From NCBI GenBank assembly GCA_012064415.1, contig SSNU01000095.1, positions 480,799-544,798 on the forward strand: 64,000 bases of DNA, in the 5' to 3' direction. The notes below the pieces were generated by a model. That model was given only the letters and a program-made list of their open reading frames with translations. It made no database searches and was not told where the DNA came from. The position numbers and the translations under genes were made by a program. Positions 12,749-26,600 of this stretch are shown here, piece after piece; position 1 is the first letter of the stretch; the number at the start of each line of letters is the position of its first letter. Origin of the DNA: Gyrodactylus bullatarudis (taxonomy: Eukaryota; Platyhelminthes; Monogenea; Gyrodactylidea; Gyrodactylidae).

Positions 12749-13938
12749 TTATAAACTGGATTTAACTTTTTTGATAATAGCGTCTGTGTATTGGGTACAA
12801 GTAGCGGTTCCCCCAAGATCTGCAGTGAGTGCCTAGAATAAAATAAATATCAATATTGTTTGGTCAGGTTTTATGTTATTATAAACAAACCTTTTTCTCT
12901 TTAATAGCTTCAAAAGTTGCTTTTTCAATAATATCAGCTTTGTCATACATTTCCAAATGTCTTAACATCATTATTGCTGAGAATAATAAAGCAGTAGGGT
13001 TAGCTTTATCTTGTCCAGCAATATCTGGCGCAGTACCATGAACTGATTCGAAAATTGCTGAGTTGTTAGCACCAATATTTCCACTTGGAGTTACGCCCAA
13101 TCCTCCTATTAAACCAGCCGCTAGGTCACTAAGAATATCACCATAAAGATTTGGCATAACTAAAACATCAAATTGGTTAGGATCTTGAACCAGTTTTAAG
13201 CAAACTGTATCAAGAAAAGCATCTTCAAACTCAATATTTGGATATTTTTTAGCTTCTTCCTTGCAGGCACTGAGGAAAAGACCATCAGACATCCTCATTA
13301 CATTGGCTTTATGAACTGCAGTAACTTTTTTACGACCAACATCAGAGGCATATTTGAAAGCATAAGCACTAACGCGTCGACTAGCCTCTTCAGTAATAAG
13401 TTTAATGCTCTGAACGACTCCATCGACAATCTTTTAAAAATAGATGAGAATTTTTTTTGAGATGGTTGAGTAGTTACGAGAAACTTACAACATGCTCGAT
13501 TCCGGAATATTCACCTTCGGTATTTTCTCTTATCGTAACGATATCAACATCTTTATAGAGAGTCTCATAACCAGCAATACTTTTACAAGGACGAACATTT
13601 GCATAGAGATTGAATGCCTTTCTCAATGCCAGATTAAGAGACTGGTATCCTTTACCAATTGGGGTCTCCAATGGTCCCTTAAGACCAATCTTGTGTTTTC
13701 TGATGATATCCAAAGAAGACTTGGGAATTTTAAACTTTCCATCAGTTGGATCATGGACAGGATTTACATCTACTTCTTCCCAGTCGATTGGGACTTTAGC
13801 AGCGTCAAAAATCTTTTGGACGGAAGTGGATATTTCAGGACCTATTCCATGACCAGGAATTAAAGCAATAGTCTTTAACTCTGAGAAATTTCTTGAGATT
13901 CCATTGATTAGAGATCCTCTCAATTTGCTAAAAATCAT
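12749..13938 (-). CDS. IDH3A: NAD-dependent isocitrate dehydrogenase subunit alpha, mitochondrial
   Basis: Catalytic subunit of the mitochondrial TCA-cycle enzyme that oxidatively decarboxylates isocitrate to 2-oxoglutarate. Three exons: 13489-13938, 12891-13430, 12749-12832, all phase 0, 357 aa, close to the 366 aa of the human subunit. The start is the ATG at 13936-13938, because it begins a basic, Ser-rich presequence ([17 protein letters not shown]) typical of mitochondrial import. Conserved blocks are [32 protein letters not shown], the [11 protein letters not shown] loop, [43 protein letters not shown] and NPTA. A Gly-His-Gly replaces the usual Gly-Asp-Gly near the N-terminus. Both introns are 58 nt. 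The gene is head-to-head with the 126-residue gene, 132 bp away. Confidence 0.97.
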
Positions 13939-14070
13939 CTTTTCTAAGAAATTCAAATAGCCTATTTTATTAATTTCAATTTAGCAATAGTTGTATTTTA
14001 AAAATGAAAAAAGTGGTAATTTAAATTCGAAACTGTTGTCAAATAATAAAACTTTTATCCATAATTGAAG
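13939..14070. promoter_or_regulatory. Putative bidirectional promoter (IDH3A / 126-aa gene)
   Basis: Only 132 bp separate the divergent start codons of IDH3A (minus) and the 126-residue coiled-coil gene (plus). Both 5' UTRs and both core promoters must fit here, or within the coding ends, unless a distant 5' exon exists. The inference comes from spacing alone. Confidence 0.4.
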
Positions 14071-14515
14071 ATGGATCAACTTCAAGTTGAGCTCACTTCC
14101 TACATAAATGATGGATTTGATCCGATGAAAGAGTTACCAAACTCTATTAAGGACTTTCTTTCAAATTATCAAAAACTCCTCAGAAGAAATAAGCAAAATG
14201 AGAATGAAATTACGTTAAAGAAGTAGATAGAATATTCGTAATATTAGCTATCAAATTGATTTATTGAACGAAAAAATACTTGACGCATACAATGAAAATT
14301 TATCCCTGAGAAAGTCATCAAAAAAACTTCGAGAAGTAAGTTTTTACCTTTTTTAACTCGCATCATCTTCAAAGGAAAACTCTGTTCTCAAAGAAAAATT
14401 AAAAGGCTTCGAAGAGAGAATAAAAAATATAGAGACTTTTATCAATGAGAAAGGTTCATCTATAGACGATAGACTAAAGTGTTTGCCTATCGAATTGAAA
14501 AAAGATATTCAATAA
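14071..14515 (+). CDS. Small coiled-coil protein, 126 aa, unrecognised
   Basis: ATG at 14071 opens a frame that meets TAG at 14224. It can be continued by removing 14223-14247 (25 nt, GTAGAT...ATTAG) or 14214-14247 (34 nt, GTTAAA...ATTAG); both give the same phase. A second intron, 14336-14374 (39 nt, GTAAGT...CAAAG), is phase 0. The three exons then run to TAA at 14513-14515. The product is Lys/Glu/Asn/Leu-rich with heptad-like stretches (IDLLNEKILDAY, VLKEKLKGFEERIKNIE), so a coiled coil is likely. I cannot assign a family; small kinetochore or cytoskeletal subunits look like this, but that is only a possibility. An unspliced reading would leave a 51-residue peptide. Confidence 0.6.
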
Positions 14516-14609
14516 AATCTTTATTTTCTTCTTTAAATCTTCTTCTGTACATTTAAATTTGCATTAATTAATCATAACATATAAAAATATAATCCTCAAG
14601 TTAAATAAA
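14511..14609. terminator. Interlocked poly(A) signals of two convergent genes
   Basis: AATAAA (plus) overlaps the stop of the 126-aa gene at 14511-14516. Another plus AATAAA is at 14604-14609. A minus-strand AATAAA (TTTATT on plus, 14520-14525) lies about 160 bp past the PAR-3 stop. If 14604 and 14520 are the signals used, the two 3' UTRs overlap antisense by roughly 100 nt. Positions are seen; usage is inferred. Confidence 0.45.
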
Positions 14610-14685
14610 GTTTATCACAAGATTCCATCATCTAGTATACTCATGAGAGAACTTTCTAAAATTTGTACAGACTTTTCTTATTCTT

Positions 14686-17600
14686 TTAAATTATTCTTGT
14701 GATGCTCTCTGGTCTGGATGAATTATTCGGGATATTTGGTGGGACAGGATGACTGAGAAGTTTCTCTCTATTGGACATGAATGAACTTGGGGAATCATTA
14801 ATCTGTGGATGGATATTCTTACTGTGACTAAAGTTTGGAGGAAAAGATTCTTTTCTCGAATATTTAAGGGTATACATTGATGATCTCTTATCATTGCTTG
14901 TAGGTAAAAGATAATTGCTCTTCTAAAAATAAATTTTGTTAATTTTTAAATTGTAAATAAATTATGAGAATAAATCGATTGTTGAACTTACATCTTGATT
15001 TCGTGAAAGGTAATTATCAGAGCGAACAATGCCTTGATTGAAATTGTTATTTAACTGTTCTGCATGTTGATTGTTTTTTATATAGATAACCTGACCGGAT
15101 TGAGTTGACCAATTATCTTCCAAGTCATTTTGTGAGGAGTTTTGCTCAATGTGTAAGCAATTAGCCGAATGAACATCAGCAGTTACGTTGTATGGACTCA
15201 AATCTGATTCATAATTTTGACCAGAGAGAGAATTAGAATTGTTTTGAATAAACTCTGATGTGGAAGCAATCTGGAAAAAGAGAAAAATCTCAAAATTTGG
15301 ATAAAAACTTTTTAAAAATACTTACAGTATGACCTGAAACTGATCTTTTTAACAAGCTATGTCGAGCTATTTGAATTAGGACTGAAGCAGGTTTTCCAGA
15401 CATGTCACAGTTCTCAGCTCGGTTCATAGCCTCTTTTAAAAGAGTTCTTAGCACGATGAGTGGACTAGGCTCTGCTCGAACAAGCGAAACATTATCTACA
15501 GAAATGATCTCATCACCAGCTCTAAGACGGCCGTCCTTGAAATAAAGATTTAATTAATTCATATTGAAAGGTCATTTGAATATGCAAATTGATTAGTGTT
15601 CAAAAGAGAAGAACACACGAAAAAAATGTTTATTGATCATTATCGAGAAGATAAACAACCAATAATGATTTCAAATTGATTTTATCACCAGGTGTTTGTA
15701 GCTGTATAAACAAAACCATAAAAATTATGAATCATAGAAAAAAACTCACTGCTTCCGCAGAACCTCCTTCAATGATAGACTTAATGATGACGCCACCAAG
15801 AAAATTGGGTTCACAATTAAAAATATTACTCGGGTCACAGTTTACATTGCCGACCTCTTTGACGCTGACTCCAAGTCTCATTGTTTGATAGACTGGTTTA
15901 TTATTATCTGAGTTCTGATGAAAATCTCTCTTCTGGTTAAGGGGTATATTCAGATTTAAGATACGAAAGTTTTTATTTGTCTGAAAAATAATCAAGTTAC
16001 TTTAAAGTAGACACAACAAAAGTAAACAAAAACCTACATTTACAATAAGATTAGAATCATCCAGACTGCCTAGGGGACACAAGTTATCTAAAAGAGAACT
16101 TGCATCGGCATTTTGACGCTGTGTAAAGGCTTGGCAAAATTTGAAATCTTTTCGCATATTCGGAGGAAAGACAAGACCCGCTGGCTTATTGTCATATCTC
16201 CAAAGGATCAGATTGATCGGTTGATCTAAAGGCTTGACACGCAAAAGGGAAACAATTGAAGACTGTGCCATATTTGAAACATTTTGGCCATCAATCTGAA
16301 AAATAAATTCATTTTATATATTTCTTTAATTCAAAGCGAATTTTGAATAAAAATACCTTTAAAAGTCGATCACCAATCTGTAATCGGCCATCTTTGACAG
16401 CTGCTCCTTCTGGTATGATGCTTTTGACGCAAACACCTTGGATACACTGAAATTTGTTGCAAATAGGAAAAATTGCATCATAGACGCTGGTATTGAACAT
16501 ATTCCTATCGATTTCATTAATTGTTTGGAATTGATTCAGATCAATAGTAGAAAGTTTCTTTGTTGATCTTCCATTAGACAGGGATTGTGCAATTAGTGAA
16601 CTGATAATGTTCATGTAAAAGGTCAACAATTTTTCCCTAGTAGTTAGACTGAATCCGAGACCAGTTTCATCTGAAAGAAAAATTATTTCATCCATATTAC
16701 CAGAGATTATCGTTGAGGTCTTAGCTGAGAAAAAAAATTTGAAAATACAAAAATTAATTAATGTATTAATTGTAAACTACAATTTTTAATATATTTTTAC
16801 GTATTCAATCTTGTCCAAGAAATGTTCCACGCTTTATTTAAATTACTCTAACTTGATCACAATGTATAAAAAGAGGACAACTTATTCTATTCGAAAAGGC
16901 TACTAAAATACGAGAATTTTAGTATTATATTAGAAAGATTAATTGGAAAATCTTGGCACGGATTTGAAAATAGCTGCTAACGACAATCTTCTGTTGATGT
17001 CTCTTGCAATTTCTTATGAGTCCAGCTTTCTCTCAAGTTGGTATATTTTACTATTTCAGCATGAAACCTTCAGGCTTCTCTTGACTATTATCGAAAATTT
17101 AGCTCTGTTTCTTTTGGCATTTCAGGGAGATAAAAGGCAAAATCTTATCAATTATAATTCAAGGAGAAGGATGAAAAAAGCAGAATTTTCAGAGGAAACG
17201 CAAAAATAAGAAAATATAGATATACAAATATGAATCAGATAAATCTCCAGAATAGAAACAGGAAATAAGCAAACTTTCTTGAGATAAGTTTCTGCCTTTT
17301 CGTTCTCCTTTGTTCTGGTTTATTTTTCTCATTTATTTATTGGTATGATGTAGCAAATAAGGCACAAGAAAAACACACCCTCTTTCCTTCCTTACAGAAA
17401 CAAAAACGTACAAGGAAAGCATTGACAGGATAGAAATTTACCCACACGTCAGTCTCAATACGATCTGTCAATTACTATCTCACTCTATGTCTGTCTATAT
17501 ATCTATCTTTTTATCCCATTATTCCATTTTTATCTCTGGATATTCCTATAATATGTTGAGAAGAAAGCTTCAAAAAATCATCAAACTAAAATATCACAAG

Positions 17601-20600
17601 TGCTTGAATTATATCATCCTCTTTTTTTTAATTAGGTTTTACTGAGAGTAGAATTTTTAGAAAGAAAATTGTCCATCTTTATGATAGAATTCCACTGGAA
17701 TTTGATTAAAATTCAAGGTTTTTCCTTTTTTTAGCTGTGCTTAACCAGAATAAAACCATTTTTACGTCAAGTTACCAACTTTTCGAATCAAATTTTAAGC
17801 TGTATTTTTTCTCTAAATTGTGTATTACAGCTCGTAAAACAATTCTAAAAAAAGAAACGATCTGCAAAACATTCTCTACAACTTATTGCCTGAAATTTTT
17901 GAGCTACTTCTTCTAGTTTAGTATCGATAGTATCTCTCAAATTTCAATAATTTTAGCAAAAATTGTAATTTCTTTTTGAAGCTATTAGGCGCACTGCTAG
18001 TAGCACAGGAGATTTTCTTTAGCAGAAATTTACGTATCGGCTAAGAAAAATGTCTCAAAAATGACCAAAAATTGGACCTTGATGAAATAGGAAAACTAAA
18101 GATTTCTCCAAATAACTCACAAAAGTACTCATAATTCTAACAAAATACAGTATATTGGTCAGTTGATATTTTTGGAGTAAAACAAATCATAGAACAACGA
18201 TTCTGTATAATAAAATTATTAATGTGGGTGTAAAAAATTTTGGAAACTCATTATGTTACATTTTATTCTGCTTTATAACCCATAACACATAAGTTCTTAA
18301 ATTAATAAAGATGTTAATTCTCTCAAATTCTGATCGAGTTCTAGTAATTCTACTAACAAGAAAAGTAATCAGGTCAAATAAATTTCTTTGCAATTAAAAC
18401 ATGAATATTGTAGATTTTTCTTTCAAGGTTAAGGAGACCTGAGCAATGCCTAGGAAAAGGTAAAAAAATGCGTAGAGTTGAATAATTTATTACTCTGTTT
18501 TCACTCTAATTAAAAATTTCATATTTTCTTATTCTTGCTGTATTGTCTTATCTTCTTCCTTGGTTCATGTAGAAGAGAGAAGGGGATAGTGTAGTTGTAA
18601 AAGATGTAACTACAAAGGGGTATATACTTTGTTCTTTTGTATCGTATAATATATTTTCTCCATCTTTTTCACCAAAGGTAAAATAGGAAGATAAATAGCA
18701 AAAATTGAATTATTATTATTTATTCAAAAAAGACAAAGTTTCTCCCTTTAAAAGAAGACAAAAATAAATAAAATTTTGAAAGAAAATGTAAGATGCAAGT
18801 GAAAAGGGTTCGAGGACAAGATGAAAAGTTTATAGCTCTTCTAATAGAAAGATTTCTGTCAGAAAAACAAGAAACAAAAAAACTCTTCATTGTTGTGAGC
18901 CAAAGAAAAATTTTTAAATCTAATGCCAGAAATTTACAGTTAAATAATTATATTTATTAGAATAAAAGATCAAATACACCTAATTAATATGAAGATGGGA
19001 ATTTATGCTTTTTACAAAATTATGAATTTTTTCACCAAGAAATCGAATTTGATCAAGATTTTTTGGAATCTAGATCGTAGGTTCCACTTTCAGGATCTGA
19101 AGGAAAAAAATTTGAAAAAAATAAAATTTTAAGAAAGTTATGGCATATTTCAAATCTAGCGATGGTGCCGGATTCCCATTTTTTTGAACTTAAGAGTTAA
19201 TAATTTTTGTTGATTTAAAAGTGAGAGAGTGATCAAAAGTTGATTTTTAGGATCACGATTCGTCAAAGAAATCAAATATACTGATTTAGATTTTGAGAAT
19301 CCGCCCCTCTTCTTGTGAAAATCGAATCTTGATTTTTTGAACATTTTCACTACTTGAAAATCGATGAAATTTTGATGATTCAAGACCCCTGGAAATTGGC
19401 GAGTCCATTGAAATTTTCATAGTCATAATCGGTTTCTTTGACTAATCGTGATCCTTAAAATCAACTTTTGATCACTCTCTCACTTTTAAATCAACAAAAA
19501 TTATTAACTCTTAAGTTCAAAAAAATGGGAATCCGGCACCATCGCTAGATTTGAAATATGCCATAACTTTCTTAAAATTTTATTTTTTTCAAATTTTTTT
19601 CCTTCAGATCCTGAAAGTGGAACCTACGATCTAGATTCCAAAAAATCTTGATCAAATTCGAAATTTATGGATTAATTAAACTTTTTCAAGTCTCTATAAA
19701 ACAAGTTATTATCTTCCAAGCTGTATAAATGAGCGTTAGACCAGGTGATTAGATCTATATATTTTTCAAGCTCCAAATTGGAGATGTATTCTTTTTGGCT
19801 AGTTTATTAAGAGTTTCTTTTTGGATCATATCTATCACTAGGAGCATAGCGACAGTCAAGGATGAGCTTTATAAATAATATGGATGTATTGATTCTACTG
19901 AATTCAGATCATTTCCACAAATTAATATCATTCTGAATATTCCCCAGAATATTAATCTGACCATTCGAGTAATTTATTATGCGTAAATTCTGGATTTAAG
20001 ATAATTAGTGTTGCTGGGAACTTAAGATAATTCTTTGAATTAGCAGAAAGATAAATAATTCAATAGTATTTATCAAAAGAAATCAAACCACACAGAGGCT
20101 TGATTATCTTTCTCCCTAACAGAATAGGGCGAAAAATATAGTGTATAATATTTAATAAAATCAAAGAGTTAGTGATAAATGATATCATCAAATACAAAAT
20201 TAAAAATTAAGAACTCAATTTTAGCAACTCATTATTGCGATAATGAACAATTGTTCATCCAAGTTTCAGGAAATACTTCGTTTACTCACGATGGGAAATC
20301 TATTAATCTCATGGAATACGCAAAAATCTCAGTTCTATCATTTGTAAAAATTTGCATAAATAAATAATTGTCTAAAACAGTAAACTTTAGACTGGTATGA
20401 TGTACCTAGATGGGCATAAGCACAAATGATTGAATGAAATAAATCATTTTTTTGTTCAAAGGAATTATTTAAAATTACCCCCCTTGAATAAAAGTTTGTA
20501 CAAAACAAGTTTGATGCGAAAAAACATTGAAACACTAATACACTTGATGTTTGAATTCTAATTTATGTATTGAATTAAAAAAAATTCATTAGTTTTTCAA

Positions 20601-23600
20601 ACAATCAACTATTATGGTAATAGCCTTTTTTCTGAAGTCAGCCAACTTGAATTTATTTCTTGAAACGAGATAAAATCTTTTGTAATTTTTTTTCATTTCT
20701 TTAATGACATGCGAAAGATAAAACTTCTGATGGGTACGCAGTAAGATTACATTGAACATTTTATAATTCCTATACTCGAATTCGATTCATTGAAGACTTT
20801 CAAAGCTATTTTCAATGAATTTAGGAAGTAATGATTTTTATAAAAATCTCACTTATTAATTTCTCAAGATTTTTTGGAAACCGATTCAAAAGGCAAACTT
20901 TCAAAGATTTAAGAAAAGTATTTGGCCCGGCTTTTCAATTTTTTAAACTTTAAGTCAATATTTTTGTTGATTTCAAGGTGTGAAAGGGATCAAACATTAT
21001 TTTTCAGGATCATAATTAGTCAACGTAAACAAAAATTGTCGTGGAAACTCTGAGAAACACTATATTATTGAGCGATAATTAATTAATAAATTAGGATGAT
21101 TTAAGATCAAATTGACTATTTTTTTAAAAATTGAAAAGAGATAATTGGTTTCTTTGTCAAGTGGTGATCTTGAAAGATAACATTTGGTTCCATCAACAAA
21201 AATTTTCAACTCAAAATACCTCCAATTTTTTCTTAAATCTTAGACCTTGAGATTTTTGTCAAAATCATAAATTTCTATTTTCATCGAGAATGGCTGTATA
21301 ATTAACTTCACTCACTTTTGCTGAGGTTAATTGAGATTCGATGTCCCTTATCGATTACATCAAACTGGTCAAGAATGCTCAGGAGTTGTTCATTTTGTAA
21401 ATGATTTCGTCTCAATTTACCCTGGGTCTTGTAAAAGTTGACAACATTCAAAGCAGAATTTTCCAACTCCCTGGAACTCTCTATTGGCGGATACAGATGT
21501 TCATTTTCACCCATGGCAAAATTTCTCTTCAACTCTGATTGATCTCTATTGTTGCCCATTATTTGAAGTTGGAGAATTTCAACTTCTGTCCGCATTTCGT
21601 CCTCTTTCTGTATTTGATCGTATGCATCATGAGGATCTTGATCGGAGTATTCCTCGCAGTTATCCTCATCTGGACGCTCTGATACTCTTTCGTTGTTGTT
21701 ATCTTCAGGGTTTGAGCCTTGCTCTTCGCGATAGTTATCATTATTATGATTGTCATCACAATAACCACGATCATCGTAGTTTTCTCCGTTTCCATGGGAA
21801 CTCATCATCATTGCAGTCGGATTCAGTTTTTGTGAGAACATGGCCCTACAGAGAAAAAGAATATCACCTGATTCTGACTCAATATCTTTCGGTATTCTAC
21901 GAAAGTGTGGTATTCTACAAGAAAAAGGAAAGAATCTGTATTGATTTAGATTTAAAATTTTACACACACCCTCGAGTAACATGGAAAAATTAGTATGTAT
22001 TCTTTTGAAGAATTCATGCATTTAAGATTAGCAAAAATTGCCTACATAAATTTAAAATAAAAATAATTCACAGGAAATCTACGCAGTTACTTCCAAGGGA
22101 AAGTATAAGAAACATTTTTCCAATTTAAAGAGTCATATAGGACACACTTTAACAGGAGAAGAAATCAATTTTCCTGTTCGTTTCCTGAAAAGGTTGCATT
22201 AGAGTTTTCGAATTAACTCATCCAAACTTCAATTGGAGCATAAATTTTTTTGTAAATTAAAAAAGAGTCCGAAATTTATCAGGAAATCTCATTCATCCAA
22301 TGTCAACTTCCTCTATGCTAGAATTACAATGAAATACTTTTCAATGAAACTGAATTCAATCCATTCAAATTTATACTATAAAAGAGTGATGTCATATTGT
22401 TATTTCTGAAAATAACAACAAGCAGCTTATTAATTTTTCAATTGATTTCAAAATTTTGTTTCCAAATACAGTAAAAATTAAAAATATTTCTTACTTTGAA
22501 TTTGAGACCTTATTTTTTGAAGAAAACATTCTCGACTGTTTGTTCATAAATAATTTGTCGAGGTTAGATTTTTTCTTTGGCATTGTTTCAGAATGATAGT
22601 TCTTTGAGTCACCATGATTACCACCAAAATTTTCATCGAGATGGTCCTGTTTCTGTTCAAACATGGAACGTTCAGCTTCAACCATTTCAGCCATGGAATA
22701 ACCTGGAATATTTTCCAGTCGATTTCTCCATTGGTCAGAATATTCAGAATAACTGTTTTTCCTTAGAGATGAATAGTTTTTCTCATTATACTCTTGTTCA
22801 TCCTAATTGAAAGAAAAAATATTCATTTCATCTCGATTTGGAGATTTGTCAAAGTTTACTGTATTTTCAAAAATATAAACTTGATTTATTGAGAGGGATT
22901 ACTTTAGGAAATATTAACCCTATTCATTTTCTTTCTTGTATGAATAAATAATTCAAGCCAAGTAGCAATAAATATATGAATAAAAGGAATATAAATTATA
23001 AAACTCAAGAATCAATCAAGCTACATTCCGAATACAATCGGAATTAATATGAGTTATACACGTAAGCAGTTCGAGAGAATTATTGAAAATCACGAAAGAT
23101 TTTTCAGAGTACTCATCTATATTTTTTTCATCTTTGCTTATCACATTTTCAGTTATCAATGGCTCTCAAAAAACATTTAAGCTGCTTGGGAAAATTACAA
23201 ACTACTAAGAAGTGAAGAGAATGCAGAAATAGAAGAAGTTTTGATTGATTATAGCTCTCTATTAATGGAAGTAAGACTAAAGTCATTTATCAAAGGAAGA
23301 AAATTAATGGAATAAATAAAAGAAAAATCCATCATCAAGAAAGTATAGTGACCCTGATTTAACGAAGCTCGCATTTTATCTATGAAGTAAATGATTCTTG
23401 ACTGAATAAATTGAAAAGAATTTCGACAAACTTCATCCTCTTTTGATTGATTATAATTGCTAGAAGCATTTTCCACATCACTAAGGGGATCTTCATTTTG
23501 ATCAGGCTTATTGTTTGCTGGGACAGAATCATCGTCTCCTTTTGTTTGATGAGATTTTCTCTTCTTCTTTGTTTTTCCAAATAGTTTAATGTTAAATGGA

Positions 23601-26600
23601 CTCTCAATGTTCCCTCGAAAGCTAGATAAATAGAAAATGATAAAAACGATTATTTTATTTTCCCTGATCAATCACCAACAAGATTAGGTTTATTCAATGA
23701 ATTTTAAATGAGATTTTCAAAGGATAGTACTGTACTTGCTATTGTCAAAAAGTCTCACGCTAGTTAAATTAGTTTTTATTATCCGGCTCTTTTTATCGAT
23801 TAAATTTTAGAAAAGTAGTAGCAGTTAAAGAGTTTAAATTTACAAGGTTTTTATTAGAATTATAATTTTGAACAAGCAAGTATTTCTTCAGGGAGTTGTT
23901 CGGCATAGGTAGACTTAAACGGTGTCCACTTGCTGCTCTAATAATTCTGAATAACTACTATAATCCTTATTTTTCAAGAAACTCTACATCCATCATATTG
24001 GAAGAGAAGCTGAAATCCAAGTTGGAGTGTACAAAGAATAAAATTATTATTATAAACTATCATTCATATGCACCTCGAAAATATAAATTAAATACATTAC
24101 AAGGGGAAATTTTAAGAACATTAAGGTTATGTGATACAAATTTTTCAAGAGAAGATTTAAAAATAACATTAAAAATAAGTATAAAATATGATTTTGGAGT
24201 CTATAGAAATTAAACTAAACGAGGTAATGATGTATATAAATATTGAAAATCGTTGGCTAGAATTGATTGATTAAAGTTGAGAAGATATCTGATTGTTCTA
24301 ATGTTTTGATTGGGCACACAAGGTTTTAAGTATCTTAGTTTTTTGAAAAATCTCATAGTCAAATAGCAAGCGAATAACGTTATAGTCAAAGGATTAGAAC
24401 TTTATGGAAAGATGACCGATAAAATTCTAACTTGATTACTTGATAGACAAAGCGAGCAACATCTTATAATTTTATTTTCAAATCAAGATAGGAAAAATTG
24501 GGAAATGGTAAACTAAAAACATATGAGAGATATGCTGTTGAATGAAATTCAAGGATTTCTTTCTTGAGGATTAAAAGAAAGCAATCATGAAATTACAATA
24601 TCTGAGCATTCGAGAAAAAAGGAACACAGACAAACTAAATTTGAAGTAATACAGTATTTTAATCTCGATAATACTTGAGTGAATTTTGAATTGTTCTGTG
24701 TTTGGAAGAGAAAAGATTACCTTACTTTGATCTTGAAAAGAATAATTTGTGGATAAGATTTAGCATTTCGAAAATTTTAACTAAAATTCAAAAAAATCAT
24801 ATCCAGAGCATATGCCTGCCATATGTGCCTAGACTGTTTCTTTATCAGATTATAAACTAGATACTCTCAATTCTTCAATGAATTGGACTGCTGTAATTAG
24901 CTCTAAAAGGCTTATTATCATATTGGTTTATTTTGAATATAACTCCTGAAAATTAAAACTTTTCCAAATTTTAGACGAAAATAGAACCAATTTTTGAATT
25001 ACTAATTTAAGCCTAATACCGACTTCGTCAAAATTTGTAAAAACTTTTTTGGGTAGTTAAGTAATCAAAAAAATCTTCTCATCATTATTGAGCTCCAGAT
25101 AAAAAATATTTGACACGTTTGGATGGAATTCTAATGTTTGAATATTTTTTTTTTAATATAAAACTAATTTTAGGTCATTTCTTACTGAATCGGAAAAGAA
25201 TTTGATTTTTGTGAAGATCATAAAATTCATCGACCAGCTTTATACAGCTGCATTCGATAACTATAAAAAATGGTTTTATATACATTTCCCACTAAAATAT
25301 CACCACAATCATAATCGAAAATAGATAGAATGGCGATAAAAAATTGCCCAATTTCAATTATGTTACCGTAATAACACTAATTTGAATTTATTATCATTTC
25401 AGTAGGATACGATGTTGCAATACATCCAGAATTATTAATTTAATAAAAAATGCTATTGCAAGCTCGGTTTACTGTTTGTTCAGCCATGCGTTCTTTTTTT
25501 TATCCCCCTTTGTAAATATATGGCTGAGAAGAAAATTTTAACGTCTTTATGAAAAGAAAGTAAGACATTTAAAAAATGTTTGGGCAATCGAAATCATGAC
25601 AAAAGAGGCGAAATAATTAAATTTAGAGAATCTTTATCCTCTTATATATCGAGTTGAATTTTAAAATCGAATTAATCCGATTAAAATTTCTTAGAAAAAT
25701 GTCATCATAATCTCTTGAAAAATTTTGTAGTATGGATTCAAGATGTATATATTCACTGATGATATCTACAGTCAGGAAAATGATGAATTGCTTACGATTT
25801 TTTCTTTCTCGGTAGCGTCTGTGATTTTGTTAAATTAGAGAAAAAGTTTTGTTTCGTCTCTGATGCATTTTGAGGCTTCGACTCTTGATCTGAATCTGAC
25901 TTTGAGTAGCTTGTATCAGTGGATTTGTGAACCGGGGTAGTTTCTGATTTTCTACTATTCCCTTTTGCTTCACAACTAATGATTTCATTCCCAGACATCT
26001 GAGGGGGTAAAGGGAGAGGCGCATCCTTTTGGAAAATGAAATTAAAAACATGAATTAAAAAAAACAGGAATTAAAAACAGGAATGTTTGTATGTTGATAT
26101 CAATTACAATTTCTGCATTGATTTTGTAGAATTGGAAACATGGAAATTCTATATTTTATACATTTGAAAATTTAAGGAAAAATACATGTATTTCTATTCT
26201 CTCAAGCAACATTTGTGTTCCCGCATCAATCAAATACATGCATTATGTAGGACGGAGGAAAATATATTCATCATGTAAACGCCTTTTTTATTTTATCAAT
26301 GTACGTTTATGAACGTTTCTCTGTATGCATATGACTGTATTCTTAACTGTATCCTTTCCAATCGAGAATAGTTCACAGAATAATTGAAAAAAAACCGTCT
26401 TAAACGTGAAGGAATCTCTGTATTTTTTTCAATAAACTATTCTTGTAGTATTTCTCTGCTGAAAAAGAAAAATATTCTACAAGGAAGCAAGTAAAAACCT
26501 TTAAATTTTCTAGGTGTTTTAATAAGTTTGGCATTTCAATTTTCTCAGTGTTTTTTCGTTAATTAGCGAGAATACAATTTTTATATTCTCAAATGTTTTT

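Noticed and set aside
21484..21993. 169-codon plus-strand ORF
   Set aside because: It is the antisense shadow of the 599-nt PAR-3 exon 8, which has correct splice sites and phase on the minus strand.
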